From Mesorhizobium loti (lineage in GTDB: Bacteria > Pseudomonadota > Alphaproteobacteria > Rhizobiales > Rhizobiaceae), in NCBI RefSeq assembly GCF_003148495.1, contig NZ_QGGH01000005.1, positions 1-64,000 on the forward strand: 64,000 nucleotides of DNA. Direction: 5' to 3'. Below, piece by piece: positions 15,833 through 24,032 of this stretch. The position numbers were made by a program, and so were the translations under genes. Positions within the stretch are counted from its first letter, which is position 1; each line of letters opens with the position of its first letter. The notes below the pieces were generated by a model. The model had not been told where the DNA came from, searched no databases, and saw nothing but the letters and a program-made list of their open reading frames with translations.

Positions 15833-16509
15833 TGGCAGGCTACGGCGTCGTCATTCCGGCTTTCAACGCGGCCGCCACCATAGGCGCGGCCCTGAACTCC
15901 GTTCTGGCCCAGACGGTAAAGGCGGAGACCATCGTCGTGGTCGATGACGGTTCGACCGACGATACGGCTGCCGTGATCGACGCGATGAACCTGCCGGTGA
16001 CGGTGCTGCGGCAAGAGAATGCGGGGCCCGGAAGCGCCACGACCAAGGGTTTTGCCGCACTCTCGACTCCGTTCGTCGCGACGCTCGATGCCGACGACCT
16101 GTGGCTGGCGGACAAGATCGAAAAGCAGCTGGGCTATCTCGACCGTCATCCCGCAACAGCAGGCGTTTTTACGCACTGGCGGACGTTTCGCGGTGACAGG
16201 CCCGATTTGCCCGAGGCGGCCAGTGTGGCGGGCTGGTCGCGCACGACGATGATGATCCGCCAAGAGGTGGTGCCGACCGTCGGTCCCATCATCGATCCAC
16301 CAGGCGGCCGCGGCGAGATGATCGACTGGATCGCCCGGGTTCGTGAGGCAGGCTTTGTCCTTGCCATGCTCGACGACGTACTTGCATTGCGCCGCATCAG
16401 GCCGGGCAGCCTTTCCTATGGCCGCGATCCGGAACGCGACCGCGGCTATCTCCAGGTGGCAAGGCTCGCCATGCAGCGGCGAGCCCAAAACAAGGCGGGC
16501 TCCCGTTGA
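15832..16509 (+). CDS. Family 2 glycosyltransferase, divergent third member
   Basis: A 225-residue GT-A protein, less similar to the two before it: VVIPAFNAAATI, VVDDGSTDDT, NAGPGSATTKG and ATLDADDLW. The ED motif region is weak, so it may act on another acceptor or be degenerate. ATG at 15832 overlaps the preceding TAA and a GTG at 15817 is possible. The C-terminal end QRRAQNKAGSR is basic. The next gene starts inside its last codons. Confidence 0.8.
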   Translation: MAGYGVVIPAFNAAATIGAALNSVLAQTVKAETIVVVDDGSTDDTAAVIDAMNLPVTVLRQENAGPGSATTKGFAALSTPFVATLDADDLWLADKIEKQLGYLDRHPATAGVFTHWRTFRGDRPDLPEAASVAGWSRTTMMIRQEVVPTVGPIIDPPGGRGEMIDWIARVREAGFVLAMLDDVLALRRIRPGSLSYGRDPERDRGYLQVARLAMQRRAQNKAGSR

Positions 16510-17981
16510 AAGCCAGGCCTGTTCGCCGCATCGGCCGTCGCTTCCCGGACTATGGTTGGTCCTGGCCGACCGGCCAGCTCGACCAGTTGCTCAAGGCGGC
16601 GCTGCTCTCCGATGAAGGCGCAGCCGCTGGCTGCGCCGCGCGCTGGCTGGACGAGAACGACATCGACCTTGTCTCGTTTAGAGAACACCGGTTGCTCGCT
16701 GCCATCTCCGACAGGTTCGGCAGGAAGCTTGCCGGCCATTCCGCCTATCCGCGCCTTGTTGGCCTGCAGAAGATGCTGTGGACCAAGTCGCGCATGGCGA
16801 TGCGCGAGGCCGAGCCGGCGCTGAAGGCAATGGCCGACGGCGGCGTCGACATCATGCTGATAAAGGGCGCCAGCCGTATTGCCTTGAATGCGTCGGCGCA
16901 GCGTGGCCGGGTGGCGCATGACATCGACATACTGGTGCGCCCGCGCGACATGGCTGCCGCCTTCGACATCCTGCGCGATCGCGACTGGCAGATAGCCTCG
17001 GGCGTCAGCGCGCAATATCTGCAAACACGGTTGGCGTCGCTGCGGTCGATGAATTTCTTCAAGGGCCGTTTCGGCGACATCGACCTGCACCAGCTCGGCT
17101 ATGACGGGTCGCAGACGAGCGCGGAAGACGATCTGGCGATCTGGCAACGGGCGATCCCGGCCGAATTCAGCGGTGTCGCGGTCTTCGTGCCGTCGCCGGC
17201 CGATCGCATGACCCTGGCCATCGCCCATGGCGGCCTCGACGCCCACACCCATAGCGACTGGCTTGTCGATTGCGCCGTCGCCATCCATGGCGGAGACGTC
17301 GACTGGGACGTGTTCCTCGACATCGTCGGCAGACGCGGCCTGGCCGTTCCGGCGGCGGTGGCATTATCCTATCTGGCCTTTGAGATCGGCGTTGCCGTGC
17401 CGGAGCCGACACTGGCCAGAATCTTCGAGATGGCCGACCGGGCTGGCCTGTCGCGTTGGTCGTCGGTTCTGCAAGCCAAGCCGCGCACGGATTTCGGCGG
17501 CCTTGTCTGGCTGTCGCGCGGGCTTGCCAAGCAATTGCGCCTGAAGCGGAAGAAGGGCCGGTTGCAACAGGAGCCGCCCGCCAAGGCCTGGCGCGGCAGA
17601 CCGGCTGCTCGCAAGCCGCAAGCCGCACCGGCGCCATTGTCGTTCTCGCAGGCCATCGCCTGTCCGCAAGCGACCGGCGACATGATGCTTGATATCACCG
17701 TCAGGATCATTGTTCCGCCGGTCCGACGCCGCATCGAAATGGAAATCAATGCCGGTGACGACCATATCGCTCGGCTGCGCGCCATGGCCATCCGGCGATC
17801 TGGCAAGGAACGCGTGCTGCATTTTCGCGGCAAGGTGACGCTCGACGGCGCGCGGGATGCCCTGACGCTCGAAGCGCGACCGTCGCGTCAGTTTCGCGAA
17901 TGGAACGACGAGGCCACAGTGGCTGCCTATGGCGCCTTGCCTTTCCAGCTGCTGTCGGCGGAGTTCTCGCCGGTTGGCTGA
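16506..17981 (+). CDS. NTP_transf_5-type nucleotidyltransferase family protein
   Basis: A 491-residue protein with the hallmark of this family: MLIKGASRIAL (117-127) then RVAHDIDILV (135-144), where D139 and D141 would hold the metal. Residues 350-380 form a basic, Ala/Pro-rich linker and the last 100 residues a separate beta-rich domain. The start seems to be TTG at 16506, overlapping the previous TGA; no ATG lies nearby. Members of this family sit next to PqqD and HprK genes in peptide clusters, and in the lasso peptide pseudomycoidin such a protein was linked to adding sugars to the phosphorylated peptide. It closes the cluster. Confidence 0.8.
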   Translation: MKARPVRRIGRRFPDYGWSWPTGQLDQLLKAALLSDEGAAAGCAARWLDENDIDLVSFREHRLLAAISDRFGRKLAGHSAYPRLVGLQKMLWTKSRMAMREAEPALKAMADGGVDIMLIKGASRIALNASAQRGRVAHDIDILVRPRDMAAAFDILRDRDWQIASGVSAQYLQTRLASLRSMNFFKGRFGDIDLHQLGYDGSQTSAEDDLAIWQRAIPAEFSGVAVFVPSPADRMTLAIAHGGLDAHTHSDWLVDCAVAIHGGDVDWDVFLDIVGRRGLAVPAAVALSYLAFEIGVAVPEPTLARIFEMADRAGLSRWSSVLQAKPRTDFGGLVWLSRGLAKQLRLKRKKGRLQQEPPAKAWRGRPAARKPQAAPAPLSFSQAIACPQATGDMMLDITVRIIVPPVRRRIEMEINAGDDHIARLRAMAIRRSGKERVLHFRGKVTLDGARDALTLEARPSRQFREWNDEATVAAYGALPFQLLSAEFSPVG

Positions 17982-18003
17982 AGAGCGAAAGCATCCGCAG
18001 CCA

Positions 18004-18408
18004 TCAGGGGCTCGGAGTGATCAGCCTCAAGGATGGAAAATAGCTCCGGTAGCGGCCGACATCACGGGTCAGGAGCGGAAGCCTGGCGACGGCGGCATGG
18101 GCGCCGATGAAGAAGTCCGGCAACACGCCGGTCCTCGATCCTCCTGATCGGCGGTATTGCGTAAATACCTTTCCAGCAAGGAAAAGCGCGGCCCTTGGCA
18201 TCGGAGCCATTTCGAGACCGGCCGCATCCAGAAAGGCCTCGAGATCCTCGATGCGGATGTAGCGAACGGCAAGTTCGGCATAGACCGCATCATTGACCAG
18301 CAACGGCCCATCAAGGCTCGCGGCCTCAAGCTGCGCAACCGACCAGTCCGCCCAATTGGGATCGTCCGTGACAAGGTCGAGCAGAACGTTGGTGTCGACG
18401 AAGGTCAC
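18004..18408 (-). CDS. vapC: PIN-domain toxin (VapC-like)
   Basis: A 134-residue PIN-domain ribonuclease. Acidic residues D5 (VDTNVLLD), E44 (YAEL) and D98 (LPDFFIGAHA) form the usual metal site. It should cleave RNA when free of its antitoxin. The start overlaps the antitoxin stop by 4 bases, so both are made together. It converges on the nucleotidyltransferase gene, 22 bases away. Confidence 0.88.
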   Translation of the reverse strand: MTFVDTNVLLDLVTDDPNWADWSVAQLEAASLDGPLLVNDAVYAELAVRYIRIEDLEAFLDAAGLEMAPMPRAALFLAGKVFTQYRRSGGSRTGVLPDFFIGAHAAVARLPLLTRDVGRYRSYFPSLRLITPSP

Positions 18409-18644
18409 GCTTCGCCACGCGTCAGCGCCATGATCGCGTCGGTCGTGAGCCCCTCGCCGGCATGGCCGCGCAACTTGGCGAAGCGGCTCGCAGGCGGCTT
18501 TTTGTCAACACGAGCCAGCACCACGCTGCCATCGGCGGCGCGCCGGAAATCGACCTTGCTGCCCGGAACGATCCCCAGCAGATCGCGGACCGGTTTCGGA
18601 ATGGTCACTTGTCCCTTTGCGGTAACGGTGTTGGCCATCTTCAT
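18405..18644 (-). CDS. vapB: AbrB/MazE-type antitoxin (VapB-like)
   Basis: A 79-residue protein with an N-terminal SpoVT/AbrB swapped-hairpin DNA-binding domain (TVTAKGQVTIPKPVRDLLGI) and a C-terminal tail that should wrap the PIN toxin. ATG at 18644 follows CAGGGA. It represses its own promoter; a 9-bp inverted repeat lies just upstream at 18650-18679. Confidence 0.88.
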   Translation of the reverse strand: MKMANTVTAKGQVTIPKPVRDLLGIVPGSKVDFRRAADGSVVLARVDKKPPASRFAKLRGHAGEGLTTDAIMALTRGEA

Positions 18645-18649
18645 TCCCT

Positions 18650-18679
18650 GGTAATACCATATTTCAGCAAGGTATTACC
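18650..18679. promoter_or_regulatory. Operator of the toxin-antitoxin pair
   Basis: Perfect inverted repeat GGTAATACC (18650-18658) / GGTATTACC (18671-18679) with a 12-base A/T-rich centre, 6 bases upstream of the antitoxin ATG. Placement and symmetry fit a VapB-type autoregulatory site. Confidence 0.7.
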
Positions 18680-18762
18680 TTGTGGGTCGAATTTCAATGC
18701 TTGAAGCATCAGGCCCCGACCGAACAGTCAGAGCCAAGACGTCATGCGTTAGCAACGTCCGT

Positions 18763-19509
18763 TCAAATTCCGTACCGTTCGGTGCGAATGTTTTCCGCTG
18801 CAACGCCGGCATCGATCAGCGCCTGGGCGGCGGCGGAAACGAACGCATTGGAGCCGCAGACAAAGGCGAGACCGGGGGGCTCGGGCAGCCGCGCCATCGC
18901 TTGCGCCATCATCGCAACGTCCACCCGCCGCGAATAATCGGCGGGACGGCGTGCGGCCTCGCGCGTCAGCGTCAGCACCAGATCGAAGCCGTCCTGGCGA
19001 TCATCGAGGGTGATCAGTTCGTCACGAAAGATCACTTCGTCCCAGACCCGGGCTGAAAAGACCAGGACAACGGGCACGCTCGAATTGCGCGCGGCGCGAT
19101 GGCGAACCATCGACATCAAGGGGACGACGCCCGAACCGCCGCCGACCAGCACAAGCGGGCCATTCCCATCTTCTGGCCAGACGAAATGCCCGCCGAGCGG
19201 CCCGCGTAGTTCGATTTCGTCGCCAATTGCCGCGACCTCATGGAAGAAGGGCGAAACCTCGCCGTCGTCGAGTTTTTCAATCGCCAGTTCGATCACGCCG
19301 CCACTCTCGGGTGCGGAGGCGATGGAATAGGAGCGGCGCGCCTGATAGCCGTCCGGCGCCGTCAGCCTGACGTCGACATGCTGCCCGGCGCGATAGGCAA
19401 AGGGCCGAGACGGCTGGAGAAAGAAGCTGGTGACACGCGGCGTGCGCTTTTCGATGCGGACGATCCTGGCTACCTGCCAAGGCGATTGCACTGCTGCCGC
19501 ATCGCTCAT
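18763..19509 (-). CDS. Ferredoxin-NADP reductase-family flavoprotein
   Basis: A 248-residue oxidoreductase with an FAD domain (RRSYSIASAPE) and an NAD(P)H domain (VLVGGGSGVVPLMSM and FVCGSNAFV); no ferredoxin domain. ATG at 19509 overlaps the TGA of the upstream molybdopterin gene (ATGA), and the C-terminus RTERYGI is typical of the group. It probably supplies electrons to or takes them from the molybdoenzyme encoded just before it. Confidence 0.85.
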   Translation of the reverse strand: MSDAAAVQSPWQVARIVRIEKRTPRVTSFFLQPSRPFAYRAGQHVDVRLTAPDGYQARRSYSIASAPESGGVIELAIEKLDDGEVSPFFHEVAAIGDEIELRGPLGGHFVWPEDGNGPLVLVGGGSGVVPLMSMVRHRAARNSSVPVVLVFSARVWDEVIFRDELITLDDRQDGFDLVLTLTREAARRPADYSRRVDVAMMAQAMARLPEPPGLAFVCGSNAFVSAAAQALIDAGVAAENIRTERYGI

Positions 19510-20132
19510 GGATCGTCCGTGTAGCGCTGCTCGCGCCATGGATCGCCATAGATGTGGTAGCCGCGCAATTCCCAGAAACCGGGTTCATCGCGAGTGGTGA
19601 ATTGCAGGCCGTTCAGCCATTTGGCCGACTTCCAGAAATAGAGATGTGGAACGAGCAGCCTTGCCGGGCCGCCATGGTCCGGCGTGATCGGCTTGCCTTC
19701 GTAAAGCAGCGCCACCAGGGCCTTGCCGGCGGTGAGATCCTTGACCGGCACATTGGTCGTGTAGCCGTCGAACGCGTGCGCCAGCGTGAAGCCGGTCGGC
19801 GGCTCCAAACCCGCGTCGGCAAGGATATCGTCGACCAGCACGCCCTGCCACGACGTGTCGAACTTGGTCCATGCGGTCACGCAATGGATGTCGCGCGTCA
19901 TCTTGGTCTGCGGCAGCGCGTTGAACTCGGCCCAGTTCCATTTCTTGATCGGCCGTGGCCCATGTTTCAGAGTGAATGACCAATCCTGCGTGCCCACGCG
20001 CGGCGTGGGACCGGCCGACAGCACTGGAAAGCCCTGTTCGAGATATTGGCCGGGCGGTATGCGCGCATCGTCATCGGTTGGTGGGCGCCGTCCTGAAGAG
20101 AAACCCCGGGTGACCATCGCGGCAATCCCCAT
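19506..20132 (-). CDS. Molybdopterin-dependent oxidoreductase, YedY/sulfite-oxidase type
   Basis: A 208-residue protein of the sulfite oxidase molybdopterin fold. The cofactor cysteine is in the IHCVTAWTKFD block, and HGGPARLLVPHLYFWKSAKW is the conserved second part. Unlike YedY (MsrP) it has no Tat signal, so it should act in the cytoplasm. The paired flavoprotein overlaps its stop. The start at 20132 is uncertain (20117 is an alternative); a 10-bp inverted repeat reaches into the start codon. Confidence 0.82.
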   Translation of the reverse strand: MGIAAMVTRGFSSGRRPPTDDDARIPPGQYLEQGFPVLSAGPTPRVGTQDWSFTLKHGPRPIKKWNWAEFNALPQTKMTRDIHCVTAWTKFDTSWQGVLVDDILADAGLEPPTGFTLAHAFDGYTTNVPVKDLTAGKALVALLYEGKPITPDHGGPARLLVPHLYFWKSAKWLNGLQFTTRDEPGFWELRGYHIYGDPWREQRYTDDP

Positions 20133-20162
20133 TGCATCAGACCACTATCGGCCTGATGCAAT
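20131..20162. promoter_or_regulatory. 10-bp inverted repeat at the molybdoenzyme start
   Basis: ATTGCATCAG (20131-20140) and CTGATGCAAT (20153-20162), perfect, 12-base centre. The arm overlaps the putative ATG, so it may be an operator or may sequester the start in the mRNA. Confidence 0.5.
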
Positions 20163-20210
20163 GTTCTCGAAGATGTCGTGGCGGGCAACCGAAATCTTTG
20201 ACGGCAGAGG

Positions 20211-20243
20211 CCGGCGGGGCTCGTCACCGACGAACCCCGCCGG
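20211..20243 (-). terminator. Probable terminator of degP
   Basis: CCGGCGGGG / CCCCGCCGG, 9-bp stem with a further small inner pairing, 27 bases after the degP stop. The tract behind it on the minus strand is only weakly T-rich. Confidence 0.45.
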
Positions 20244-20269
20244 TCCTGCGTTCACGTCAACGCCACGTC

Positions 20270-21796
20270 TCAGCCATTGGCGAAAGGCACTGCGACATAG
20301 ATCTGGCCGCCGTCCCGCTCGACCAGCAGAAGCACCGACTTGCGGCCGGACTTCCCGGCCTGGGCGATCGCCTGCGTCACTTGCCTGGCACTCTTCACCG
20401 GCACCTGATTGACGGCGACGATGATGTCGCCGGCCTGGATACCGGAAGCCGCGGCAGCCTTGTCGGGATTGACGCTGGCAACCACCGCGCCACGTTGATT
20501 GTCGGCGAGATTCATCTGCTCGCGGATGTCGGGGGTGATGTCCATCAGGCCAAGCCCCATCGCTGGAAGGCGCGAGCCTTGCTCGGCGCTTGGCGCGCCG
20601 GACCCGTCGTCCGCCGACGCGGTCTTCACATCGTCGGTGTTGCGGCCGACAGCGACGGAAATCTGTACCGCCTTGCCTTTGCGCCAGACGTCCAGCGTCT
20701 CCCTGGCGCCGGGCGCGACATCGGCGACCGCCCGCGATAGGTCCTTGGGATCCTTCACGTCCTGCCCGGCAAAGCTGGTGATGACGTCGCCTGTCTGGAC
20801 ACCGGCGCTTGCCGCCGGCGAGCCGTCATTGACCTGCGAAACCAGCGCGCCGCCAGGATGATCGAGGCCGATGGCACCAGCGACATCCGGCGTCACCGGC
20901 TGTATCTCGACGCCGAGATAGCCGTACTGGATGGAACCGTCCTTCATCAGCTTGGCGACCACTTTCTGGGCCTGATCCGACGGAATGGCGAAACCCACGC
21001 CAACGCTGCCGCCATTGGGCGAATAGATTGCCGCGTTGATGCCGACGACATTGCCGTTTACATCGACCAGCGGACCGCCGGAATTGCCGTGATTGATCGG
21101 GGCGTCGATCTGGATGAAATCGTCAAACGGTCCGCTGTGCAGGTCGCGGCCCCGCGCAGAAACGATGCCTGCGGTGACCGTGGTGCCGATGCCGAACGGA
21201 TTGCCGATCGCCAGCACCTGGTCGCCGGTCATCAACTTGTCGGAGTCACCCCATTTGACCGTCGGCAGGGACTTGCCGGCCTTGATCTTGAGCACGGCGA
21301 GATCGTTCTTGGCATCGCGGCCGATGAGCGTCGCGGGAAGTTCGGTGCCGTCGTCGAGCGTCACCTTGATCGAAGAGGCGCCGTCAATGACGTGATTGTT
21401 GGTGACGATGGTGCCATCGGAGGCGACGATGAAGCCGGAGCCGAGTGCTTCGGCCCGCTGTGCCTGTTCCTGCGGCGGCGTGCGCGGAGCGGGCATGCCC
21501 TGGTCGCCGAAGAACTGGCGGAAATAGTCGTCGAATGGCGAGTTGCCGAGAGGCACGCCGTCGTCCGTGCTTTCCGGCTGTGCCTTCATGACGGTGGTAA
21601 CCGTCACCACCGCCGGCTTGTCGGCTGCCACGATGGGGGCGAATGAGCCATTGGGCGCAGTGATGCCGGCGACAGGTGTCTGGGTTGTCGGAACGGCGTT
21701 GCCCGCGCTTTGGGCGAAAGACATGACGAAAGGGGATATGATCAGCGCAGCGCCCAGCAAGGCCGCGACGCGATGTCTGCGAAGGATATCTGACAT
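20270..21796 (-). CDS. degP: Periplasmic serine protease, DegP/HtrA family
   Basis: A 508-residue Do-type protease and chaperone. Signal peptide at residues 1-29, catalytic triad H135 (TNNHVID), D165 (KNDLAVLK) and S239 (GNSGGPL), then two PDZ domains (from about 285 and 400). It degrades or refolds damaged envelope proteins. The start at 21796 is chosen because a signal peptide begins there; the frame runs on to 21931. No good ribosome binding site is visible. Monocistronic by layout. Confidence 0.9.
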   Translation of the reverse strand: MSDILRRHRVAALLGAALIISPFVMSFAQSAGNAVPTTQTPVAGITAPNGSFAPIVAADKPAVVTVTTVMKAQPESTDDGVPLGNSPFDDYFRQFFGDQGMPAPRTPPQEQAQRAEALGSGFIVASDGTIVTNNHVIDGASSIKVTLDDGTELPATLIGRDAKNDLAVLKIKAGKSLPTVKWGDSDKLMTGDQVLAIGNPFGIGTTVTAGIVSARGRDLHSGPFDDFIQIDAPINHGNSGGPLVDVNGNVVGINAAIYSPNGGSVGVGFAIPSDQAQKVVAKLMKDGSIQYGYLGVEIQPVTPDVAGAIGLDHPGGALVSQVNDGSPAASAGVQTGDVITSFAGQDVKDPKDLSRAVADVAPGARETLDVWRKGKAVQISVAVGRNTDDVKTASADDGSGAPSAEQGSRLPAMGLGLMDITPDIREQMNLADNQRGAVVASVNPDKAAAASGIQAGDIIVAVNQVPVKSARQVTQAIAQAGKSGRKSVLLLVERDGGQIYVAVPFANG

Positions 21797-22042
21797 GGTC
21801 GTTTGTCCGGGCGAGAGTTGATCCGTCGCCGTGGCCGCTCCCATGTCAGGAAAGCCAGCCATCTGGCGTGTCGAGGGTCGCGATTGCCCGTCTCGCCTGG
21901 CATGGCAGCCGACCGGATCGACAGCCTGCATCTAGGGCGTAGATTGGCCCGATTTAGGGTTTTCGGGCGACCTTACGAAGATTTAATCTCCGGACGGCAG
22001 GTCATAATGTCGTCAGGCGGGGCTTTTCTACCCGCCGGGGCG

Positions 22043-22780
22043 TCAGATCCCGGCGGTTCGCCCGAGATAGGTCGTGGCAATCGCGCGCATACGCTTGCCG
22101 TCGAAGCTCGGTCCGTGTCCGCCATGGCCGATGCGGATCGGCAGGTCGAGCAGGCGCTGCATCGTACTGATATAGGCCGTTCGGTCCGAATCCGGCAGGT
22201 CGTCGATCAGCGTGTCGTCGTAGATGGCGTCGCCGCTGAAGAACAGGCCGTCAACCTCGTCGAACAGCGCGATCGAATCCGGGGAATGGCCCGGCAGATG
22301 CAGCACACGGAACTGCCGGTCGCCGAGATCGACGATGTCGCCCTCGTCCAGGGTCCGCGTCAATGGAGCGGACGGGATCTTGTAGTCGGCCGCCTTCCAG
22401 CCCGGCGCCGGCAGTTTCGAGACGGCGCCGTCGAGATCGTGGAACATGTAGGCATAGGTCACCGCCTCATCCATGCTCTCGAATTGTTCGGCGCTCATCC
22501 TTGGCCCGGCCCGCAACGGAAATTCGTGCAGCGAGCCGACATGGTCGAGATGGATGTGGGTGGCGACGACCAGCAGCGGCTTGCCGTCGGATCTCTCGAT
22601 CTCGGGCGCCAGCGGACAGATGCCCATGCCGGTGTCGACCAGCAAATCGGCGTCGCGGCCGCGCAGATGCCAGATGTTGGCGCGCAGGTACTCATGCACG
22701 AACGGCTCGGTCAGCATCGTCGTCTTGTCGTCGACGATGCGCCTGCTGAACCAGTCCGGCATCAGGTGTGAGCCTGGCAT
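22043..22780 (-). CDS. MBL-fold metallo-hydrolase
   Basis: A 245-residue metallo-beta-lactamase fold protein. The zinc motif THIHLDHVG (HxHxDH), a later H in LPGHSPDS and D in FSGDAIYDD fit the family, and the last histidine is in GHGGHGPSF. No signal peptide. The start shares its A with the stop of the upstream phosphofructokinase, so the two are translationally coupled. Substrate unknown; glyoxalase II-like, lactonase and phosphodiesterase activities occur in this fold. Confidence 0.85.
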   Translation of the reverse strand: MPGSHLMPDWFSRRIVDDKTTMLTEPFVHEYLRANIWHLRGRDADLLVDTGMGICPLAPEIERSDGKPLLVVATHIHLDHVGSLHEFPLRAGPRMSAEQFESMDEAVTYAYMFHDLDGAVSKLPAPGWKAADYKIPSAPLTRTLDEGDIVDLGDRQFRVLHLPGHSPDSIALFDEVDGLFFSGDAIYDDTLIDDLPDSDRTAYISTMQRLLDLPIRIGHGGHGPSFDGKRMRAIATTYLGRTAGI

Positions 22781-23946
22781 CAGACGAAGGGCTTCCCGAC
22801 CTTGTACTTTTCCGGCACCAGCCGCTTGAGATAGGCCATGCCGGCATCCGACAGCTGATTGACATCGGGCTTCATGAAATCATCCGGCATGTGGCGGGTC
22901 TTGCCGGCGACGTTCTTCAGCGGCACTTTCTTCAACACCGTTTTGGTGCCGTCATATTGCAGCGCCACCGAGCCGCCGCCCTGTTCGGCGACAGTGACGG
23001 CGAAAGCGCCGGCATCGAAAGCCTCCTGCGCGTCGACCGCGCTAATAGCGCCGATATTGCCGCGCGGCATGTAGCCTAGGGCATCGACGCGGGCTCGCTT
23101 GCCCGGCAGCCCTTCTGCCAGCGCACGCTCGAGTGCAGCCGGCAGGTCGCTGCCCGACAGCTTGACGTTGCCATGCTCGTCGCGCTCCAGTTTGTCCGGC
23201 GGCACCAGGCTTTCGACCAGCGCCTTGCCGTCGGCGGTGCTGACACCTTCCGACACGGCGACGATGCAGCGCTTGTGGCGATCGAGCGTGGCGCGAACGT
23301 CGTCGATGAAGCCGGCGGCCGAGAATGGGCGCTCAGGCACATAGACGAGGTGCGGTCCGCTGTCGGGGTCGAGCTGCCATGCCGCAGCGGCCGCGGTCAG
23401 GAAGCCGGCATGCCGGCCCATGACGATGCCGACATAGATGCCGGGCAGCGCGCGAAAATCGAGGTCGACGGACAGGAAAGCGCCGGCGACGAACTCGGCC
23501 GCGGAGATGAAGCCCGGCGTGTGGTCGTTTTCCTCGAGATCATTGTCGATGGTCTTCGGCGCATGGACGAAGGCGATCTTGCCGCCGGCGGCGTCGGTCA
23601 GGATTTGCTGTGTGCCCGACGTGTCGTTGCCGCCGATGTAGATGAAAGCGTCGGCGCCGGCCTTCTTCAGGCCGTTGAGGATGACATCGCAATAGGCGGC
23701 ATCCGGCTTGTCGCGCGTCGAGCCAAGGGCCGCACTCGGCGTGCCGGCAATCAGCCGCAGCCGGTCTTCCGGGATGGCGGAGAGATCGACATAGTTGCCG
23801 TCACGAATGCCGCGCACGCCGTGAATGGAGCCGAGGACCTTGGCACCGGGATGCCGCTTGCGGATCTCCAGCGTCGCCCCGACCACCGTCTGGTTGATGA
23901 CGGCGGTTGGACCGCCGCCCTGCGCGATAACAAAAGTTCCGGCCAT
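22780..23946 (-). CDS. pfp: 6-phosphofructokinase, pyrophosphate-type
   Basis: A 388-residue phosphofructokinase. The N-terminal GGGPTAVIN, the substrate region KTIDNDL with the catalytic aspartate and MGRHAG are kept. At the phosphoryl-donor site the sequence is GGNDT: an aspartate replaces the glycine that ATP enzymes need, which indicates pyrophosphate use; the preceding N replaces the usual D. PPi-type enzymes are known from rhizobia and are reversible. It carries out fructose-6-phosphate to fructose-1,6-bisphosphate conversion, linking it to the sugar loci around. Next gene overlaps by one base. Confidence 0.85.
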   Translation of the reverse strand: MAGTFVIAQGGGPTAVINQTVVGATLEIRKRHPGAKVLGSIHGVRGIRDGNYVDLSAIPEDRLRLIAGTPSAALGSTRDKPDAAYCDVILNGLKKAGADAFIYIGGNDTSGTQQILTDAAGGKIAFVHAPKTIDNDLEENDHTPGFISAAEFVAGAFLSVDLDFRALPGIYVGIVMGRHAGFLTAAAAAWQLDPDSGPHLVYVPERPFSAAGFIDDVRATLDRHKRCIVAVSEGVSTADGKALVESLVPPDKLERDEHGNVKLSGSDLPAALERALAEGLPGKRARVDALGYMPRGNIGAISAVDAQEAFDAGAFAVTVAEQGGGSVALQYDGTKTVLKKVPLKNVAGKTRHMPDDFMKPDVNQLSDAGMAYLKRLVPEKYKVGKPFV

Positions 23947-24032
23947 TCCTGACGTCTCCCGAGCGATGAATTCGCAGGCACATTCGCCTGTCTTTCGCTA
24001 TCGCGCAACGGAAGAGTGGGACGGGTGACGTG

